A stretch of DNA of 64,000 nt from Rhododendron vialii (GCF_030253575.1 NC_080569.1:14937501-15001500); one strand, 5' to 3'. Shown: positions 13,241-26,352, counted from the first letter of the stretch. Translations and numbers: made by a program. The notes: generated by a model not told the origin, from the sequence alone.

Positions 13241-13542
13241 AAAAAAGAAGTAGAAATGAAGGGACCCCAACATTGGATTGTTATAGTAATGCGTTTAGTA
13301 AACAAAGGAGATGATGAGATGAGGAGGGTGGGGATGGTGATGATATAATAATTACGCTGACTTATATGTATGTACTAAGTGACAAAAGATCCATTTGACT
13401 AATACTTTTCTTCCTTCGTTTCTTCACTAATAATATATTAAGTTACGATGTACTCTTATTTACTTTTATGAAACTCATCTGTTATATTAGATTAGATTTT
13501 ACACCGACGTCAATAGATTTCAACTTGTGGACGGTAGTATGA

Positions 13543-14124
13543 TTACTCGAGATGCACGTAAATTTATGAAGAAATTAAATAGTCATATTATTTCATAAAC
13601 TTTTTTAGGTGCCCATTTTATTAGGTTTGAATACTTAAGTCGACATTCTGAAATTTAAATAATACCTTAAACACCCTTAATCATGACAAATACATGAATT
13701 ATGACAAGTCATCTGAAATCATTACAAAATCATCCGAGATGAAAATTATAAAAAGTTAGTTTAATGTCCTAAAATTCTTTACATATAGAATTTTAGGACA
13801 TTAAACTAATTTTTAAATTAGTTTACATCTCGAATTTCTTTTTTTATATAGTAATAAAATTCATGTCAAAAAAAAAAAAAGTAAAAAAATTTAGGACGTT
13901 AAACAAACTTTTTATGTTAGTTTTACATCTCGGATGATTTTGTCTTTGATATCGGATAATTTTGTTACGATTCCTGTAATTGTCATGGTTTCTATTTTTG
14001 TCATAATTTTGTCATGATCCCAGATGATTCAAGGAGAGCCACTGCGCTGACCAAATTAAATAAGAGATAATTGACTTTGTTCATTTCTGTATTTGTCGTG
14101 GTTACTCGAGATGCACGTAAATTT
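13543..14124. repeat. 23-base direct repeats flanking a MITE block
   Basis: The same 23 bases, beginning TTACTCGAGATGCACG, occur at 13543-13565 and 14102-14124. The 536 bases between them contain the palindromic MITE material and two CATCTCGGATGATTTTG-type arms. The repeat is longer than a normal target duplication, so it may record a local duplication. Confidence 0.6.
13756..13809. repeat. Perfect palindrome with 23-base arms
   Basis: The arms at 13756-13778 and 13787-13809 are exact reverse complements with an 8-base loop. A diverged copy of the arm recurs at about 13892-13915 (TTAGGACGTTAAACAAAC). The group looks like a nested or rearranged MITE. Confidence 0.75.
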
Positions 14125-14269
14125 TATTCGACATGCGTTATAATTAGAAAATAAGAAGGAAAAAGAAAAAGAAGAAGTAAAAAGAAATTACGAGAGAAAT
14201 ACACCTGATACGACAGCACAATGTGTACACAGTTTTATCGTTCAAATCAAATAAAACGGGCCATGTAAA

Positions 14270-14290
14270 ACGATGTGAACTTCTCTCTCT

Positions 14291-14329
<39 letters not shown>

Positions 14330-14400
14330 GGCTCGTTGATCAACAATTCTCTCCGTCGCCGTTTCTCCATCTTCGGACGCGTTACATGGTGGATTCGAAT
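14270..14400 (+). promoter_or_regulatory. Probable 5' leader of AGD12 with CT repeat
   Basis: A CT-rich tract (14281-14322) is followed by ordinary mixed sequence. The first coding exon lies at 16149 after an AG acceptor near 16096, so this is probably a non-coding first exon. That is inferred from composition only. Confidence 0.3.
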
Positions 14401-14865
14401 TTCCTGAATTCATTCGGTAAATTCAATGACTCTGCGTATAGGTCTTTCATTTCTACTCGATTTGTTCGTCTTTTCTTCTTAATTTATCGTTTCACTTTCA
14501 GCTAATGATTGATTCCGTTGGCCTATGGCTTTCGTTGATTATTAGAAAGTTTCAATTGCTCGGCGTGTTTTTTTTTTTTTTTTGAGCAAGCTGATGAATC
14601 TTTCCGAATAACTGGAGTTCGTCGTTTGATTAGTTCACGTGCGATGGGTTTGTATGACAGTGTTTGAGATGCCCAAAAAAGCTAGTTTTTTTTTTTTGTG
14701 TGTGTGTGTGTGTCGCGCGCCTCTTTTTGTTATTTTTTTCGGATTCATAATCTACTTCTCTATTTTTTCCTTTCATTTTTCCTGTTATTATTGACTAAAG
14801 GAATCCGGAAAGTATTAAAGATAGACAAAATGCGGTAAAAGATAAATCCAAAAGGGAAGTGATTT

Positions 14866-15010
14866 TGGCACTCTAGCACTTCACTTTTTGTCTTTATCCT
14901 ATGTAAAATTACCAAATTACCCTTTATTTTGTTAGTGTTCATCCACTTAGAATGGTATTGTTGTAATTTCAAATAGAAAAAAGCCTAGGAGTGGAGTGCT
15001 AAAATCAATT
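14866..15010. mobile_element. Small palindromic MITE ('TTTTGGCACTC' family)
   Basis: Left arm GTGATTTTGGCACTCTAGCA is mirrored at the right by GGAGTGCTAAAATCA. The interior is AT-rich. A related, better preserved copy lies at 47975-48120. Confidence 0.55.
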
Positions 15011-16148
15011 TTTTTATGGAAAACATGAAAAGAGGAAAAAAGTTGAAAATTTTGTCATTTTTGCTGGTGAAAGTTTTTCAAATTTGTATCTTATTGTTAT
15101 TTTTTTTTCCTGATTCTTTTCTAGTAGCCTTGGAATTATTTTGAGTAAAAGCAAAAAGGACGAAAAGATTAGGAAAAGTTGGCTTTTTGGACATCCCAAA
15201 TATCTTCTTGTTCTTCTTCTTTTTGATCAGAGACGCCCCAAATATCTTGATTAATGTTATTTTGTGTTTCTTACTGTTTCCAGTTAAAATGCGGAGACAT
15301 TAGTCAAGTTTGATTCCATTGTTTAAACTACTACATGGCAGCAGTGGCAACTTCAGGATTTTTTGTTGACGGGGTCATTTTTAAATTCTTATTATTATAT
15401 AGAAAAACAAATTTTACATTGTCTTAATAGGAAAAAGATGTTAATAAACAAAACTAATAAATCAACAGTATCCTAATACCCATGGTATCTGAACCAGCTT
15501 AGCATAAAAAGGTTAAGAATGCCCCAGATAAAAATTTTCCTGTGACAACATAAAGCCCTAGTTGTTAGTCTAATGGACGCCTAAATCTATACTAAAAGTT
15601 TTAAGAGTGTGAAGTTGAAATAGTGCTTGTTGCCAAAGAGAGGAAGATGTGAGAAGTAGATGTATTCTTTAGGAAAATATATGCACATAGATGGGAACAG
15701 TTGGATGTTTGGATTGGTAATCATAGAAAATATTCAGTGCTCCCATCTCATGCTTGGGGTCAAAGATGTTTTCCATGGTGTCAAGCAAAGACCAACCAAA
15801 ATTTAGACCATAATAGCATTAATTACAAACTTTGGCATGGGGTCGGCTGACCCCACACCCAACCCTTTGGCGTTGCCTCTGCATGGCAGCTGTACTATTT
15901 TTTTCGTCTTTACAAATCTCCTCAGATGTTTGAATAGTTAATTAGGCTCATTCTTTGTTGTTGCAATTTTGCTCAGATGTTAATTTTTCTGGTATTCCGT
16001 TTTCGTTGGGTTGCCTGTTTAGGACTTTTAGCTTCCCAATAGCACTGATTTCTATTGTTTCTTTTATTTTAATTCTCAATTCTCATATGCTGCAGGCTGG
16101 TAATAAGGAAGAGTTTTGTTGGATGATTCCTTTCTTTTAATCAAAGCA

Positions 16149-19100
16149 ATGAGTAAACCTCAGTTGGGGCACTACTCCTCAGGTATGCTATTGTGTGCAG
16201 CTAATACTGTCATTGATATGAATGCAGGCGGTAAGTTAATTTTAGAGTTGGTTGTATTTCTGTATATCTTGTGATGTTACAGTTCATTTTCAATTAATTT
16301 TGTAACATGTTGCAACAAATTGGGGACTTCATGTGACAAGGTAAGTGAAACTTTAGGACTCAAACTTCAGGTTTGTACCTCAAGATTATATGAGCATAAG
16401 GCAATGGGGCTTTGGCCACCTCCGAATCACTTTTTTCTGAAAACTGTGTGAAGCAAGTGGCTTTGGCCCCTAATTGTAATGTGTTAATTGAGTAGCTGTC
16501 AAACTAAAACTAGATTTTTAGAAGAAAAACTGTTCAAATATTTTTTTTTATCATGATTAAATAGCATTGGCCCCTACCAGAATTGTGGTTTCCACCTCTA
16601 TATACGTGATTGTAACAACCATGTGATCGCATGGTCACTTCCTTCCCTGTTGGCTCAGTACTTGTTAACATTTAGACTCGATTCTGTGTTTAGAGATCGA
16701 AAATTGCTAATTTGATGCACATGCTTTTTAGATCTACCGCACTACAAAACTTGACTTGTAAATATCTTGAGATCTTCTTGATGCCTGTCAACTTCAATGA
16801 ACTTCTGAAGGATTTCCTTATATTAGTTTGGTGTCTTTGTGAGTGTTTCTTATACTCTTTAGCCTTCACCATTCCCGGAAGGTCTGAACTTTATCACTGG
16901 AGGGATGGGTGAAACATATAAAAGGCAGAGTGGGCCTTTAGGACGGCTTGATGGTGGCTGGATCTATGGGTTGACTGTTTCACCGGCCATGGGGCGGCTG
17001 TGCGGAGGCTGGATCGGCAAGGCAGTGATTTTGAGATAGGGTTTTGTGCTTTTTTTCTTTCTTTCTAGGAGGTGGGCTCTTTGACGGCAGTCGGGGGTTT
17101 CTCGGCGGAGGCAGCTTGGTGCAGCTGTGGTGGTGTGCGGTCTGAGGTGGTTTGGCGTCTGTGCTGCTCCGGGCAGCAACAGGGGCTGGTTCCCCGGGCC
17201 ACGGCGGTGGCAGGGATGCGTCTTCCGACAACAGGGGATGTTTAGGGTTGTTGGGGGCTGTTAGGGCTGTTTTGTTTGTGCTGATTGTATTATCTGGGTT
17301 TTTTAGACCCATAGGGGTTTGGGCTTCGGCCCTTTTAGGCGGGTTTTGGCCCAAAGGGTGTTGTTGATTGGCTTCTTGCCAATTGTAGGTTTTGGATTGG
17401 GTAGATGATTGTTATTTGAGCATGCTATTTACTTGCTCCTATTAGTCTTGTAACAATTTCAAGATTAATGAATTTTTTTTTCGCTGTTCAAAAAAAGAGT
17501 GGGCCTTTGGGAGCCAAGTGACCTTTCTAGCGGGATATATTCATGTAGCCGACCCCAAGTGATTGGGACATAAGGCTTGGTTTGGTTTGGTTTTGGCTGG
17601 AATTTACCTCTTGCATAGCCTAATAAGGCTATTTCTCACTCTTGACATTAGTCTACAAAGTGGCTTCCGTAAGGACCGTAATGGTACATGTTTGAGAGGC
17701 TATGCTTTCTGTAATAATGCTTAAGTGACTGAAGTAGCCTTGAACTGACTCGGGTTGCTTGTAATCCATGTCACACAGGAAGAAATAACCTGAGTTATAT
17801 GAGAAATATAAAGCAAAAGGAGGAAAGAATCTTCACTAAACCCCTTACTGTTATGATTATCAAGTTCTAGTAGAAGCAAAAAATTGAACGAAAATCCACC
17901 TTGGATTATCGTAAAGATTTATGAGGAAGTGGGTGCATTTTGAAGCTGGAATTCTCTGCGTAAGGACAGTGGTTCAACAAATCAAACCGTATTGGTGTCT
18001 GACAGATTTTAATCAGCTAGAAGGAGAGTGTTGATAAGAATTTTAAGGCTTGAAGGAAGAAAAAGGAAGAATGAGAACTTCAACTGAACATCCAAGTAGG
18101 AAGATTTTCTCCCTTTCTCTTCAGGGCAAATACGTTGTCTGTAAATTCTATGAAGGGTTATTTCTAATCCAAAATATATGCATTCAATCACACATGAGTG
18201 TCTTTTAAAAAGTTTGCAAGATATATTCATTCTACTACATGACATGTACTTTAGCTACAATGTGTTTCATTGCCTTTATTGGTATCCCTGACCCTTTCTC
18301 TACTATTGCATTTTTTGTTACTTTTTAAAAGATTGTTATGTGTGTAATTTATGGATGGCTGCTTTCCAGGTAAAAGAAGATTAAAAGACCTATTGCTTCA
18401 GAGTGATAATCGTGTTTGTGCTGATTGTGGAGCTCCAGACCCCAAGTGGGCGTAAGTTCTGCTTCCACCAACCTAATGCTTTTAAAGCCTCTTATCTTAC
18501 AAGAATATCCCTGTTAATTGGTTTTATAGTAGTTAATACTCGTAATCCGACCTTAAATATATATTGTAAATGGTGCTTTGGTGGTACTTTCGATATCATT
18601 CTTATTTTCTTGATGTCTTTGGTTAATTTAAGTCCTCCTCCTCCTCCTACTCTCTCTCTGGTTTTGTTTTCCTTTACCATAAGTTTGAGAAGGGCATTTC
18701 CTTATTCTACCAGAGGCATAGGTCTCTCTCTCTCTCTCTGGTTTTGTTTTCCTGTACTATAATTTTGAGAAGGGCATTTCCTTATTCTACCAGAGGCTTA
18801 GGTTTTTATGTGTGACAATGGTGTTTCCTAATTGACTTAGTTATTGAACAAGACAGTAAAGGCGTCTGTTACTGTGAGACTAATGAAGCAAGCCAGGGGG
18901 CTATGCTATATCAACTTATGAGTGACTTTAAAATGGCTATCAGAAAATTAACTGCTTCTTAGAAAACTGAGATAAAAAGTATGATGGAAAGAAGAAGATT
19001 GCGTCTTTAAGGGGTTTCTTGACTTGGGAAACCAGAAATATGCCCATAAGATATACCGAGGTGCTTTGGAGATTAGGAACAAGTATCATGCTGGTTTTCC

Positions 19101-22100
19101 CAGGTAACTAAGAACACCCATTCATTGATGTAACTAACTAAGAACACCCATTCATTGATGTAACTAAACAAATCAATGATGCATATGATAATTTGAAGAA
19201 GTGAGATTATGACAAGTGAAAGTCTATTCAGTGAGGTCTTGAGGCATCCCTTTCGGCCTTTTTTTCGCGTTAGTCAGGTCGAGAGTGGAAAACAATGGAT
19301 GAAATCTCATCATGTTTCCTGTTTTCTTAGCTTCTATATCATGACATTATCTTTGTTAAAGTGCTTGTATGTAACTATGGCCAGATTCGTGGAGCAGGTA
19401 CGACTATGATTTATAAGGAGAAGTGATTCATAACCAGCTTTTGAGATCTTTATTATGTTCGTTGAGATGGAGTTTAGTAGGAAGAGGTTTAGGGAAGGCT
19501 ATGAAGCACCGACAGGTTGACGTATCGCAGTGTCGGACATAGTGACACGTATGGGACACGCCATGTGGCGTGTCCCATAATTTAATTTATATTTTTGAGA
19601 GGGAAACGGCTGGGGACACCAATGGGGACACGGCGAGGGTTAAAGTGTAATTTTTTAAATTTTTTGAGGGTCAAAGTGTAATTTTTTAAAAATGGGGGGG
19701 GGGGGGTCAAATTGTAATTTTTTTAAAATTTTGAGTGTCAAACTGTAATTTTTCAATTGGGTATTGAACTTATGGATGACTTCTTTTGTTTGAATGGTAT
19801 TGGAACTATGGATTTTTTCGTTTTGTCCACATTTTGCCATTTAAACTTGGGAAAAAATTAAAAAACAAATATAAATAAATAAATAAATATACATGTGGCG
19901 TGTCCCCTGCCGTGTCTGTGTCCGTGCATCATAGAGGGAAGGTAAAGAGTTGCTTGGGCTGATTTGTGGTAACAGCAAAATAGGGGCTCTCAAGTGTTGC
20001 TCACTTTTTGAAACTTTGAATGTGCTTCATTTCAAATAAAAAAAAATTCTCAGCTGTGAGAAGTTTCTAAGTTGCCAAGTTTCCAAATATGAGTAATATC
20101 TCAAAATTGTGAAACTTTCTCCAACAACGGTCAAGGATAAAGAGAAGTCGATTTGCATGAACTATAACTATTATTTTTTCTGTTTGGACGGTAGTGCTTT
20201 TTATTGCGAAAATAATCATAGACATCATACGCAGCTTCTCAGCTGTACTTCACTTCAATGCCTCTGTGCTTCATCATCACGCTGATCTTCTCCTTCATGT
20301 TAACTTTGTCAGACAAAACATTTCTGTAAACATACACCCATCTTTTGGAAAAATCTTTTTATGATTCTGTTTGTTTCGATTGTAAAACCTTTGATAGATA
20401 AAAGGGGAAAGTATATGTAAAAGCATCCAACTCCAAACCAATTGGCAAAGAGTGGAGAGGCCACCCAGGCTCATATACTAGTTTTGGAGGAGATAATTAA
20501 TCGATGCGGGACAAACTCCAACACTCCCCCGCACGTGCGATCCCCGACTAGCACATGGAGCGGTAAACAAAGGATCCATGACACTTGGATCACAACATTA
20601 TACTTCAAGTATCCAACTCCAAACCAATTGGCAAAGAGTGGAGAGGCCGCCCAGGCTCATAGACTAGTTTTGGAGAAGATAATTAATCGATATGGGACTA
20701 ACTCCAACAGTATAACAAGTAGAAAACTACTTTCTGATCAAATTCAAGGGCTAAGTATTGCCTTGAATCAAGTAGACATTAGGATATTTACCAATTTGGC
20801 AAAATCCTACAAAATCATAGACCTGGATTTATCATTATTGTATGAAATATCAGTTGGAGATGCAGCGTTTGTTGACAATATCAGTCCATTAAGTCCAATA
20901 TTGCGATACAATATGCACTGAAATTCTGAAGCAATAGCTTGGAGTAGATATCCATAGCAGAGATTGACGATATACATGTGCTATATGTCTCTTGATATTT
21001 CAAAATTCGCATATGTGTTTTGACTTCCTGGTTTGAGTAACCATAGGATTTTAGATAAAGCGCCGAAGCGGTCTATGCGAAATGTGTTTTTGCTAGTGAA
21101 CCTTGTTATATGGAGGTGTACGATTTAGTTTCACATTGCATTTCAGGTCAGCCAATATTGGGGTGTTTATATGCTTAAAATGCTGTGGTGTACACAGAAG
21201 CCTTGGTACCCATATCTCGAAGGTAACTGCTCTAGGGATTCCCCTTCCTCTCCTCTCAGTTCGGAAGAAAGAATTCTTGACTGGAACATATGACATGATT
21301 TTTATTGTGCATGGAGACATGAACGATTGTGGTTTGTTAGTCTTTGATTCTTGACTAGCATGCTGTCTTTTGTGCACAGAGACATGTATGACTTTGACTT
21401 GTTCCTACTGGAACTATGTGTCCGTTGGTATTGGACAAGAGGTCTCTAAAAGACGTCCTCTGGTTTTCTGTTACAAAGTTTTCCTATTCCTATGAATTGT
21501 GTTTTGTAGTATTTTGATAAAGTGCGTTTGAGATCAATCTCAAATGGAGCTAAAAGGATCTGATCTTTATATTTTCACTGTGAAGACAGATTTGATTATT
21601 CAGAAGGCATGTTTTCATTCACACTGGCACAGTTAAAATGGTCCTCCTAAAATTTTGGTCAAAATGAATGCTCGAATATATGAAAATGAGGTCATTATGT
21701 CCATGTAATGTTGCATTCTTAGATTTGCTTTATTTTAAAGAGTTGAAACTGTGGAAAGACAAAAGCCACTAAGGATGGAGAAGTAAAGAGAATGTTTGAA
21801 AAAAATTGAAAGTTATATTTCCCCTCCCCACTCCTTTAAGGGATCTACTGTATCATCATTATATTGTTTATTATTAAGGTATTATCAATAATATGGGTCA
21901 TTTGGTGGCTTTTGCAAGACTCTCTGAGTGTTTGATGGGCAATAACAAAATTTGTGACCAATCGCGCACTGTAGAACTAATCCATCGTAACTAAACCCAG
22001 TTGAATCTTTGCCTTTAAAACCAGTTAGTATGAGTGGAATTTGAAAAGAAGCCGATATTTTTAAGCTCACAGGATGCATGCAAGTTTTTCTGTTGTAGGT

Positions 22101-25100
22101 GTAGATATGGCCTCCTTAAATTTTTATCTTGTGTGCTTTAGGACAACTAAAGCAAGAATAAAAATATGAAAGCAAGCTCCATCCTGTCGGAGGTGGCCAA
22201 CTTCAGATGGCATTTTACAGTTTTCTACCACATTGGTCTTCATAGTACCCAACTGTCAACTGCAAGTTTTTGTATTGTCTTCACAACACAACTTCAATTC
22301 TTCACAATGTTTTTTTCTTTGTTTTTTGGTGCTTCCCCCTGTACTTCCACCTTGCATCTTATAATTTTCTGGGCAACATTATTAATTGTGCAGGTCCTGT
22401 CTGTGACCTTAGATGAATGGACTGACGATGAAATTGATGCAATGGTTGAGGTTGGAGGAAATGCTTCTGCCAACTCTATTTACGAGGCTTTTATTCCTGA
22501 AGGGTATTCAAAACCCAGTGCAGATTCTGGTCATGAGGAGCGTGCAAAATTTATCAGGTTAGATGGAAATTTCAAAGTTTTTTTTTTTTTTGTTCGTGTT
22601 TGTTTTTTGGTTGTGGTAGTATTTTGAATATGTATTTCTCAGTATTTTTATCTCCCGTTTGGTTCAAATTGGTACATCTCCTGCTAGGCCTAGCTAAATA
22701 CAAAGTGAGATCAATACCAGTCTGGTTCCTCGATGTTTTGTACTTGCCTTTGAATGGTTAAATTGTTTTTTCTTTCCTGTTTACTTGTGTCCCAGGGTTT
22801 GTTTGGAAGTTGTGAAAGATGTGGAAAGCAAAGGAAAATTTTAAAATTTTCCTCACCCTTGTTTGGTTCTTATCAAAGGAGAGGAAAATTTTTGAATTCT
22901 AACTCAACTTTCCTCTCAATTTCTCTTCAATTTTCCCTCTCACTTTCCCCTTCATTATTTTCTTTCCTTTTCCCTTTCTTTCCCTAGCTTCCAAACAGAG
23001 CCTAAACTCCTGGACTTGGTTTTCGTAGAGGAAGGGGCAACCACGTTCAATGGAGTGGGTTCAGTTGAACCCACTGAGCCTTGACAGGGCTTTTTCATAT
23101 GGATGAAATGTCTTCGAAATCTCTAGTTGCATTGATTGAATCCTCTGATTTCTCCGTAAATACTAAGAATTCAGTTACCCTCTGGTTTCCAACACAGAGC
23201 TGTCTCTTCTTGGTTATCAGCCAGGGGTAGGGTTGATTGATATTGATGGAGACGATGATGCGTTAATACCCCGGGGAGAGGTTTCTGGTGTATTTTTAGC
23301 CATTGGATGAGAGAGAGAGATATATATATATATTCTTGGTTCGGAAGATAGCTATGTCTACTGCTCTAACTAGTTTTCACTGCATTATCAAATTAAGAAG
23401 AAGAGTACAACGTCAGCTGCTAGGATTATCCATCATTTTGTATCCTAGGGTTTATATCAACAAATTACTGTAGTCAAAAGAAATTCGCCTCAGGCTTGGA
23501 TCTGTGAGTGCATGGGGAGGTGTCCAATCCTAATCAAGTTTCACGAACCCAACATAGAGTTAGGGTTATTAGCACCAGATGAATGGTTTAGCTGCCTTAG
23601 CATCTGCTGGTAGATAAGCTGACGTATATTTCGGGTCTAGAGATGGGCAATTTGTATTCTCTCACTTTGTCTTTTGTTTTTGTAGGTCAAAGTATGAACT
23701 GCAAGACTTTTTGAAGCCTAGCCTGCGGATCTCGTCCATTCCTCATAAAAAGAGCTCTCTCCAATCTAGTTTATCCAGGAAGATTATGGATAGCTTTCGA
23801 AGTTCAAGTTCATCACAGAATGTGGTAAACTTTGTTCAACTGCTCAACTTGTAATTTTGGGCATTATGTTGCATAAATGTTTTTGTCCCTGCATATATGT
23901 TAAGTTATTAATTTTACTGCTATCAGCCTGTGCTATACAATCATCCTAGTCCTGTCTTTTTTTGGTGCCTCATTTAATAATTTTGTCCAGTCAGCTTATT
24001 TTGAAACTGATGACAGGAAGGCATGGTGGAATTTATTGGTATGTTGAAAGTCAAAGTATTGAAAGGCACAAATCTAGCTATCAGAGATATGCTTTCAAGT
24101 GATCCTTATGTTGTTCTGACTCTTGGGCACCAGGTCAGGCGCTCTTTGTTTTTACTTCATACCTAGTGATCTATAAAACATCCACAACAACAACAGAAAA
24201 CAAAGTAAAAATAAGAATGTGACATGTAAACTTTAAAAATACATAGAGTTTGTGGGCGTTTTTATACATATTACCAGTAAAAACACATTTGGTCCTTATG
24301 CTATGTGCTTCGTGCGACTTGGTTCTCAAAGTTTCAGTGTTTTCAATTTTCTTATTTCATATGCACCACACGGTGGATCATGTGACCTGGAGTCACATTC
24401 TTAATTCCTTTTGCGATTTGTGTCATCCAAACATGGCATTTCAACACTTGGGCATACCTCAGGGCCATAGATGGATTATATAAATGTTTTTGTCTCTGAT
24501 TTAGATGGCCGTTTGTGCCTGGACTATTTGACTCAAATTGAAAACATAAAGGCCGATATTACAAATTTGAAACTTGGAGGACCAAAGTTACACAGTGTGG
24601 ATAGTTTAGGATGGCAGGTGTACTTAAAGGCTTCTCATCTGGAACCATCCAGTACATGTATCTATTGTGCAAGCTATAGTTGGAGATTCGATCATTTGGA
24701 ACATATAGATGATGATGTTTCTCAGTTTCGAAAGCTTCTTGTTACTGTTAACAGAAGGTCCAAACCACTGTTGTGAAGAGCAACTTAAATCCAGTCTGGA
24801 ATGAGGAACTCATGCTTTCTGTTCCTCAGGACTTTGGCGCCGTAAAACTGGTATTCCTGTGTTTTCCAGTGTCTCTCTTAATCTGTTACAAAAATGATTT
24901 TCTTTCTGTATTTTCCTTTTCATTTCCAATAATTTGTCTTGGGATTATTGACATTTTTGCCCATTATGTTTTCGTCTACCCGCAGGAAGTGTATGATCAT
25001 GACACTTTTTCAGCCGATGACATTATGGGAGAAGCTGAGGTTGATATCCAGCCGATGATAACCTCGGCAATGGCATTTGGAGATGCTGGAATGTTTGGAA

Positions 25101-25267
25101 ACATGCAGATTGGAAAATGGCTGAAATCGAACGATAATGCCCTTGTAGAAGACAGCACTGTAAACATAATTGATGGAAAGGTGAAACAGGAGGTATCACT
25201 GAAGCTCCAGAATGTGGAATCTGGTGAAATTAGGCTAGACATAGAGTGGATTCCTCTGGACCAATAG
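16149..25267 (+). CDS. AGD12: ADP-ribosylation factor GTPase-activating protein with C2 domain (AGD11-13 class)
   Basis: Eight coding exons: 16149-16182, 18370-18451, 21147-21222, 22394-22557, 23686-23824, 24017-24133, 24755-24850 and 24986-25267. All have GT..AG borders and consistent phase, giving 329 residues. The protein stimulates GTP hydrolysis by Arf GTPases in vesicle traffic and binds membrane lipid through its C2 domain. The ArfGAP zinc finger C28-x2-C31-x16-C48-x2-C51 and the arginine finger in VHRSLG are intact. A Ser-rich linker follows (about 135-165), then the C2 domain from about 170 to the end, with [11 protein letters not shown] and NPVWNEE. It closely resembles Arabidopsis AGD12 (ZAC), ending in the typical PLDQ. 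The start was chosen because the 11-residue first exon joins in frame to GKRRLKDLL. The introns hold several insertions (LINE-like, MITEs, duplicated repeats), yet the reading frame is whole. Confidence 0.95.
16940..17495 (+). mobile_element. LINE-like insertion in AGD12 intron
   Basis: A GC-rich block unlike its AT-rich surroundings. It is flanked by an exact 13-base duplication AGAGTGGGCCTTT at 16927-16939 and 17496-17508. It ends in a T-rich tail motif, CGCTGTTC and poly-A, as in plant L1-type 3' ends. The 556-base length implies a 5'-truncated copy. I recognise no reverse transcriptase or other protein in it. Confidence 0.65.
17548..17600 (+). repeat. RTE-LINE/SINE-like 3' tail with TTGG repeats
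   Basis: GTAGCCGACCCCAAGTGATT is followed by GGGACATAAGGC and a (TTTGG)n tail. Tails of this form end plant RTE-type LINEs and their SINEs. Only the tail is present. Confidence 0.4.
18651..18803. repeat. 80-base tandem duplication in AGD12 intron
   Basis: Units start at 18651 and 18731. Each runs from a CT tract through GGTTTTGTTTTCCT to CCAGAGGC(A/T)TAGGT, with few differences. The CT microsatellite probably triggered the duplication. Confidence 0.8.
19107..19166. repeat. 30-base tandem duplication
   Basis: ACTAAGAACACCCATTCATT followed by GATGTAACTA occurs twice in tandem with no differences, in the AGD12 intron. Confidence 0.75.
19531..19929. mobile_element. MITE with GGACACG-rich ends
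   Basis: The left end carries TGTCGGACATAGTGACACG and GGGACACGCCATGTGGCGTG. The right end mirrors it with ATGTGGCGTGTCCCCTGCCG and TGTGTCCGTGC. The middle has three GGTCAAA(G/T)TGTAATTTTT repeats and a 12-14-base G run. Non-coding. Confidence 0.6.
20425..20710. repeat. About 100-base direct repeats 186 bases apart
   Basis: Copies at 20425-20529 and 20611-20710 both begin ATCCAACTCCAAACCAATTG and run through CCCAGGCTCATA and GATAATTAATCGAT. The intervening 81 bases follow the first copy with a CCCCGCACGTGCGATCCCCG segment. Similar sequence is dispersed in other plant genomes in my recollection. It opens a false 159-codon frame across the region. Confidence 0.75.
22795..23004. mobile_element. 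MITE in AGD12 intron (GTTTGGAAG ends)
   Basis: Left end GGGTTTGTTTGGAAG mirrors the right end CTTCCAAACAGAGCC. The inside holds pyrimidine-rich sequence and short GAGAGGAAAATTTT repeats. The ends resemble hAT-type plant MITEs. Confidence 0.5.
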
Positions 25268-26352
25268 GTGTGCATATATAATTCACATTTTCTATCTCCC
25301 ATTAGTATTCAAAATAAAATTGTAATGCTGTATGGGTGATATGTAGGAGACTAGGGCATGCAATGCCTTCTTTATTTGGTAATAATTCATTCAATTTTGG
25401 AATTTCCGTGTTTTTGTACTTCTAGTTTTGGGTATTGAGAGTATACTACAACTGAAAACCAAATACTAGAAATAGCAACTGATGTTTTTTATGTTTGGGG
25501 TGTCAAGTAGATGTTTCAGTTACTCTTTTGCTCCCTATTGATACTTGCTCCAACTCCATCTTAGTTTTGACAACACCATCACTGAAGGCTATGTTTGTAT
25601 TTCGATACTAGATTCAACTGAACGAACCGTTTCTCTTTCGAATTATCCAAAAGCTGCGCAGATTGTGACTCAGGCTCAGAATAGGGTAGTATGCATTTGG
25701 TGCGCAATAATTTGTTTGAGATCGATTTGTAATATAACTAAAAATGCGTTTCAAATTCTTTGTTAACTAAATAGTGTTGGTTTGAAATTGGCGCGGTATG
25801 CTTGTACAACAAGTCTATGAGAGCAAGGATATTTTATGGGGTAAAACTATTCTGTCATCCCCTTGGAAAGACTCTCCTTTCAAAATCTTTAATATTGAAC
25901 AAGGATTGTTTGCAATTATCAGATCCCAAAGATTAAGCTATTTACAGCTAATTCGTTAATTACAAGTGATCATACAGTACAATTTAAAGATCATACCACT
26001 GATTTAAATTTTGCTGGTTATTGAGCAATCGGACAACTGAACAAGTCATCTTAGTTTCTGCATGAAAATCAGCTCTAGATTGGTCAGCAGCTTTGGCACG
26101 CACTTCAAATTGTTATACTAGTAAATTTATTCCTCTGTTTAATTACTAGTTGAGCAGCTAATTTCAAATGAGTTTGGTTGAGCTAATTACAAGTGAACGT
26201 TCAAGAAGCTTGGTCTATTCGCGCAATACATGCTTCTCAACTCGAGCTCAAGAAATTAACAAGGTTTATGGAGCTCCGCCCGACACCCGACGCTTAACAA
26301 TATAGGTATCATCATAAAATATACTATGAATATTTCCTTATGTTGATGCTTC

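Larger units (their letters stand above)
9653..14270. other. Intergenic region FNR to AGD12
   Basis: Contains the FNR 3' UTR, a 33-base minisatellite, a probable MITE at 12287-12515, a long fold-back element at 12890-13240, a perfect 23-base-arm palindrome at 13756-13809 and long direct repeats around it. Short open frames at 11080-11340 and 11534-11770 show no recognisable protein, and I call no gene here. Confidence 0.5.

Noticed and set aside
17152-17367. Gly-rich 71-codon frame in the AGD12 intron
   Set aside because: It lies within the GC-rich LINE-like insertion and shows no domain; its length fits chance in GC-rich DNA.
20442-20921. 159-codon open frame
   Set aside because: It is created by two copies of a non-coding direct repeat, has no recognisable domain and lies inside an AGD12 intron.
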